Shown piece by piece: positions 5,842-7,848 of a stretch of DNA of 7,848 nt; within the stretch, counting starts at the first letter, position 1; each line of letters opens with the position of its first letter. Both the position numbers and the translations under genes were made by a program. Where the stretch lies: assembly GCA_041576015.1 (NCBI GenBank), contig JBFGLT010000146.1, forward strand, positions 1 through 7,848. Reading direction: 5' to 3'. Under the pieces are notes generated by a model. The model saw nothing but the letters and a program-made list of their open reading frames with translations. It did no database searches and was not told the origin of the DNA. Source of the stretch: JABDIY01 sp041576015 (GTDB lineage Bacteria; Actinomycetota; Acidimicrobiia; Acidimicrobiales; SZUA-35).

Positions 5842-7008
5842 GTGGAGCTCGCCACCGCTCGCCGGATCGCCCTGGCCGCACAGGGATTCGCCGACCCGGC
5901 GCCGACCAAGGTCACCATCCGCCACTTCCGCCGTGCGCTCGACCGGATGAAGATCCTGCAGCTCGATTCGGTCAACGTGGTGGCGCGATCCCATTTCCTG
6001 CCGATGCTGGCGCGATTGGGGCCCTACGACCCCGATCGGCTCGACGCCTGGCTGTGGCGCAGCGGCGAGAACTTCGAGTTTCTAGCTCACGAGGCGTCGA
6101 TCACGTCCGCCGAGCTGTACCCGCTCCTGGCCCACCGGTTCGGGATCCGGTGGCAGTCGGCCGCCCGTCTCCACGCCGAGGAGCCCGACTATGTCCGCGC
6201 CGTGTTTGAGGAGATCGAGGAGTGCGGGCCGCTGACCGTGTCGGATCTCCGTGATCCCGGGCGGCGCACCGGTCCCTGGTGGGGTAACCCGAAGGGCAAG
6301 ACCGCTCTCAACGGGCTGTTTTGGGCCGGCGAGGTTCTCATCGCCAACCGGTCGACGAACTTCGTCACCGAGTACGACCTGCCCCATCGCGTGCTGCCGG
6401 TCGAGGTGCTCGATCGCCCACCCCTGACCCGCAAGGTGGCTGAGCGGGAGCTGGTGCTGCTCGGGGCCACGGCGGTCGGGGTCGGCACGGCCGCCGACAT
6501 CGCCGACTACTTCAGGATCGGGATCTCGACTGTTCGCCCGATCATCGCCGATCTGGTGGCCGAGGGCGCGCTGCGGGAGGTGGCGGTCAAGGGTTGGCTG
6601 GAGCCGGCCTACCTCCATCCCGACGCCCGGCGCCCGCGTCGGATCTCCGGGCGCGCTCTCCTGAGCCCGTTCGACCCGGTCGTCTGGTTTCGGCCGCGCG
6701 CGGCACGGTTGTTCGACTTCGACTACCGCATCGAGATCTACACGCCGGCCCCCAAACGGCGGTACGGCTATTACGTGTTGCCCTTCCTGCTCGACGAGGC
6801 CCTGGTGGGACGGGTCGACGTGAAGGCGGACCGGTCCAGTGGTGTCCTGGTGGTTCGTTCGGCCTTCGGTGAGCACGGCCACGATCCCGAGCACGTGTGC
6901 GTGCACCTCGCGGCGTCCCTTCACGAGCTGACCGGGTTCCTGGGGCTCGACTCGGTTCGGGCGGAACAGCGCGGCGATCTGGCTCCGGTCCTGGCCGACC
7001 TCCTGTGA
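5842..7008 (+). CDS. YcaQ/AlkZ-family (HTH_42, formerly DUF1006) winged-helix protein, probable DNA crosslink glycosylase
   Basis: Member of the winged-helix HTH_42 family. E. coli YcaQ unhooks DNA interstrand crosslinks, and Streptomyces AlkZ removes azinomycin adducts as a self-resistance enzyme. From the GTG at 5842 the protein has 388 residues, close to the usual 380-400. The opening LATARRIALAAQGF (3-16) is the family N-terminus. MKILQLDSVNVVARSH (36-51) holds the catalytic-motif position: here Q40-x-D42, the QxD form of YcaQ and not the QxQ form of AlkZ. Further family blocks are WWGNPKGKTAL (146-156), LLSPFDPVVWFRPR (273-286), FDFDYRIEIY (291-300) and TPAPKRRYGYYVLPFLL (301-317). Earlier in-frame starts (for example GTG at 5710 or 5722) are rejected because their codons run through the divergent promoter region and add Pro/Gly-rich sequence. 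The next gene overlaps or abuts its stop, so the two are probably co-transcribed. Family membership is firm; the glycosylase activity and the preferred lesion are inferred. Confidence 0.88.
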   Translation: MELATARRIALAAQGFADPAPTKVTIRHFRRALDRMKILQLDSVNVVARSHFLPMLARLGPYDPDRLDAWLWRSGENFEFLAHEASITSAELYPLLAHRFGIRWQSAARLHAEEPDYVRAVFEEIEECGPLTVSDLRDPGRRTGPWWGNPKGKTALNGLFWAGEVLIANRSTNFVTEYDLPHRVLPVEVLDRPPLTRKVAERELVLLGATAVGVGTAADIADYFRIGISTVRPIIADLVAEGALREVAVKGWLEPAYLHPDARRPRRISGRALLSPFDPVVWFRPRAARLFDFDYRIEIYTPAPKRRYGYYVLPFLLDEALVGRVDVKADRSSGVLVVRSAFGEHGHDPEHVCVHLAASLHELTGFLGLDSVRAEQRGDLAPVLADLL

Positions 7009-7010
7009 CG

Positions 7011-7436
7011 ATGCCCGAGTTGATCGTGCGTACCGCAACCCTTCTTCGGCTTCGGCGGTGGGCCGGGGTGACCATGCCGGTCAGCGCCGTCGTCATCACC
7101 CTGGGCATGTTCCTGGGTTGGTATCGCAGCGGCACCCGGATGCGCAACAGCTTCGAGATGATGCGCGTCCCCCAGGAGCTCGGCCTCGACGGTTTCGCCA
7201 CCATCCGGCTCGTCTGGTTTCTGCTCCCGGTCGTCGCCGGCGGGGTCATCGGGTTCAGTGTGCTCGGTCGCCGGCGTCTTGCGGCCGGGCTGCTGGCCCT
7301 GCAGTCCCTGGTGGCGGTCGTGGTCGCCGCGGTCGTCGCCGCCAGCTCGATCGACGCTGGGATCGGCCCGGCCGTCACCGCCACCGCCGCCCTCGCCGGC
7401 CTCGTCGCCGCCGTCGTCGCCGCCGTCCTCCGATAG
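7011..7436 (+). CDS. Four-helix integral membrane protein of unknown function
   Basis: A 141-residue protein with four predicted membrane helices at about 17-37, 66-85, 90-113 and 119-140. Positive residues before helix 1 (RLRR) and between helices 2 and 3 (GRRR) suggest that both termini face the cytoplasm. The longest outside loop (about 38-65) carries WYRSGTRMRNSFEM and a LGLDG segment; similar WxxSGxRxRSSFE loops occur, from memory, in uncharacterised actinobacterial membrane proteins. Helices 3 and 4 are almost pure Ala/Val/Leu, written in GCC/GTC-type codons. The ATG at 7011 follows the ycaQ-like stop by 2 bases; an in-frame GTG at 7005 would overlap that stop as GTGA and add two residues. 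No Shine-Dalgarno sequence precedes either start, so translational coupling to the upstream gene is likely. I do not recognise a function. Confidence 0.75.
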   Translation: MPELIVRTATLLRLRRWAGVTMPVSAVVITLGMFLGWYRSGTRMRNSFEMMRVPQELGLDGFATIRLVWFLLPVVAGGVIGFSVLGRRRLAAGLLALQSLVAVVVAAVVAASSIDAGIGPAVTATAALAGLVAAVVAAVLR

Positions 7437-7512
7437 CGGCCGCTCCAATTCAAGTGGCGGGGTCGCGGGTTCGATGAATGAGGGAGTTCGTGCGACTGGC
7501 CGCGCCTGCGGC

Positions 7513-7520
7513 GGAGAGGA
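7513..7520 (+). promoter_or_regulatory. Shine-Dalgarno sequence of the right-edge gene
   Basis: GGAGAGGA lies 4 bases before the ATG at 7525 and is the best ribosome binding site in the window. It decides this start over the in-frame ATG at 7474. A small inverted repeat (GCCGC-GCCT-GCGGC, 7499-7512) ends directly before it. The spacer 7437-7524 holds no other feature I can support. Confidence 0.6.
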
Positions 7521-7524
7521 TCCC

Positions 7525-7848
7525 ATGACCACACCCGACTTCACGCCGCCCGCGTCGCCGGGCTCCAAGGATCCGCTGCTCCTCGACGACGACCGTCTGG
7601 TCATGTCGGCCAGTTCGGTCTCGACGTCGGGGCGGGCGGGTCGATTCGCCGTCGCCGGGCTCGTCGGTCTGCTGGGGCTCGGTGGCGCCTTCGCCGCCCG
7701 CAACGCCTTCAGCGGACCGGCCGGACCGGCCAGTCCCGACGAAGCGGTCACCGAGTTCTTCGCCGCTCTCGACGCCGAGGACTTCGTGGGCCTGGCCGCC
7801 GTCGTCCATCCCGGCGAGCGGGAGTCGATCGCCGAGCCGCTCTTCGCC
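7525..7848 (+). CDS. Single-pass membrane-anchored protein of unknown function, 3' partial
   Basis: The frame opens at ATG 7525 and stays open to the right edge, giving 108 visible residues. The first 40 are hydrophilic and Pro/Ser/Asp-rich (MTTPDFTPPASPG, LLLDDDR) and probably cytoplasmic. One hydrophobic segment spans about 41-58 (FAVAGLVGLLGLGGAFAA). After a short Gly/Pro/Ala linker (62-70) a folded domain begins with SPDEAVTEFFAALDAEDFVGL (70-90), then HPGERESIAEPL. A pattern of the type 'P-x-x-A-V-x-x-F-F-x-A-L-x-x-x-D' opens many exported NTF2-like or lumazine-binding-like domains, which is a guess at the fold only. The lack of a Lys/Arg-rich N-terminus or of a cleavage site soon after the helix favours a membrane anchor over a cleaved signal peptide. 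It follows the four-helix membrane protein by 88 bases on the same strand; whether they share a transcript is unclear. Confidence 0.7.
   Translation, partial: MTTPDFTPPASPGSKDPLLLDDDRLVMSASSVSTSGRAGRFAVAGLVGLLGLGGAFAARNAFSGPAGPASPDEAVTEFFAALDAEDFVGLAAVVHPGERESIAEPLFA

Noticed and set aside
5534..5881. Upstream extension of the Nudix frame to 5881
   Set aside because: It overlaps the microprotein in another frame and then the start of the ycaQ-like gene; the extra residues are Arg/Pro/His-rich with no Nudix-family resemblance.
6082..7038. Reverse ORF of about 318 codons opposite the ycaQ-like gene, and another at 6587-7534
   Set aside because: Compositionally biased translations opposite a gene with many family motifs; they would also run through two other genes or intergenic DNA.
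7371..7433. GCC/GTC triplet-rich stretch that looks like a microsatellite
   Set aside because: It encodes the Ala/Val-rich fourth membrane helix; codon bias explains it and there is no exact tandem unit.
7436..7443. GCGGCCGC palindrome after the membrane protein stop
   Set aside because: An 8-base restriction-site-like palindrome is expected by chance at this GC content, and it has no T-tract to act as a terminator.
7455..7480. GCGGGTTCGAT resembling a tRNA T-arm
   Set aside because: The bases after the loop do not pair with the 5' side of the stem, and no acceptor, anticodon or D arm can be built around it.
7474..7524. In-frame ATG at 7474 as start of the right-edge gene
   Set aside because: The 17 extra codons have low third-position GC and no ribosome binding site, while ATG 7525 has a strong one.

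Overview
The window is GC-rich bacterial DNA, with strong G/C preference at third codon positions and long spurious antisense reading frames. Protein content (a PolX-type polymerase with a PHP domain, an Eis-like acetyltransferase, an actinobacterial-style microprotein next to a Nudix CoA pyrophosphatase, a YcaQ/AlkZ-family protein) points to Actinomycetota. Acidimicrobiia is my best guess, but this rests on recognising protein families by eye and not on a marker gene. I see no RNA gene, insertion sequence, CRISPR array or phage gene; the region looks like ordinary chromosome.

Layout, left to right. (1) The 3' part of a forward polX gene, cut by the left edge and ending at 1529. (2) Convergent to it, 45 bases away, a complete reverse-strand iolD (3452 to 1575), encoding the thiamine-diphosphate ring-opening hydrolase of myo-inositol catabolism, with no other iol gene in view. 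(3) Divergent from iolD across 89 bases, a forward Eis-like GNAT acetyltransferase gene (3542-4816). (4) Convergent to that, 24 bases away, a reverse two-gene unit: a 51-residue microprotein (5694 to 5539) followed by a Nudix hydrolase of the CoA-pyrophosphatase subgroup (to 4841), tightly coupled. (5) Divergent from that unit across 147 bases, a forward pair: a YcaQ/AlkZ-family (HTH_42) DNA glycosylase-like protein (5842-7008) overlapping or abutting a four-helix membrane protein (7011-7436). (6) The 5' end of a forward gene for a single-pass membrane-anchored protein (from 7525), cut by the right edge.

The genes do not form one pathway. PolX and the YcaQ-like protein both belong to DNA repair families, but they are separated by unrelated genes on both strands. 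The strongest cross-gene signal is at the starts: iolD and the microprotein gene have no convincing Shine-Dalgarno sequence but a TANNNT hexamer exactly 6 bases before the ATG, and the ycaQ-like and eis-like genes have weaker versions at 7 bases. This is the layout expected of leaderless transcripts. The last gene instead has a good Shine-Dalgarno sequence. I did not find a convincing new multi-gene system; the best candidates for follow-up are the microprotein/Nudix unit and the YcaQ/membrane-protein pair.
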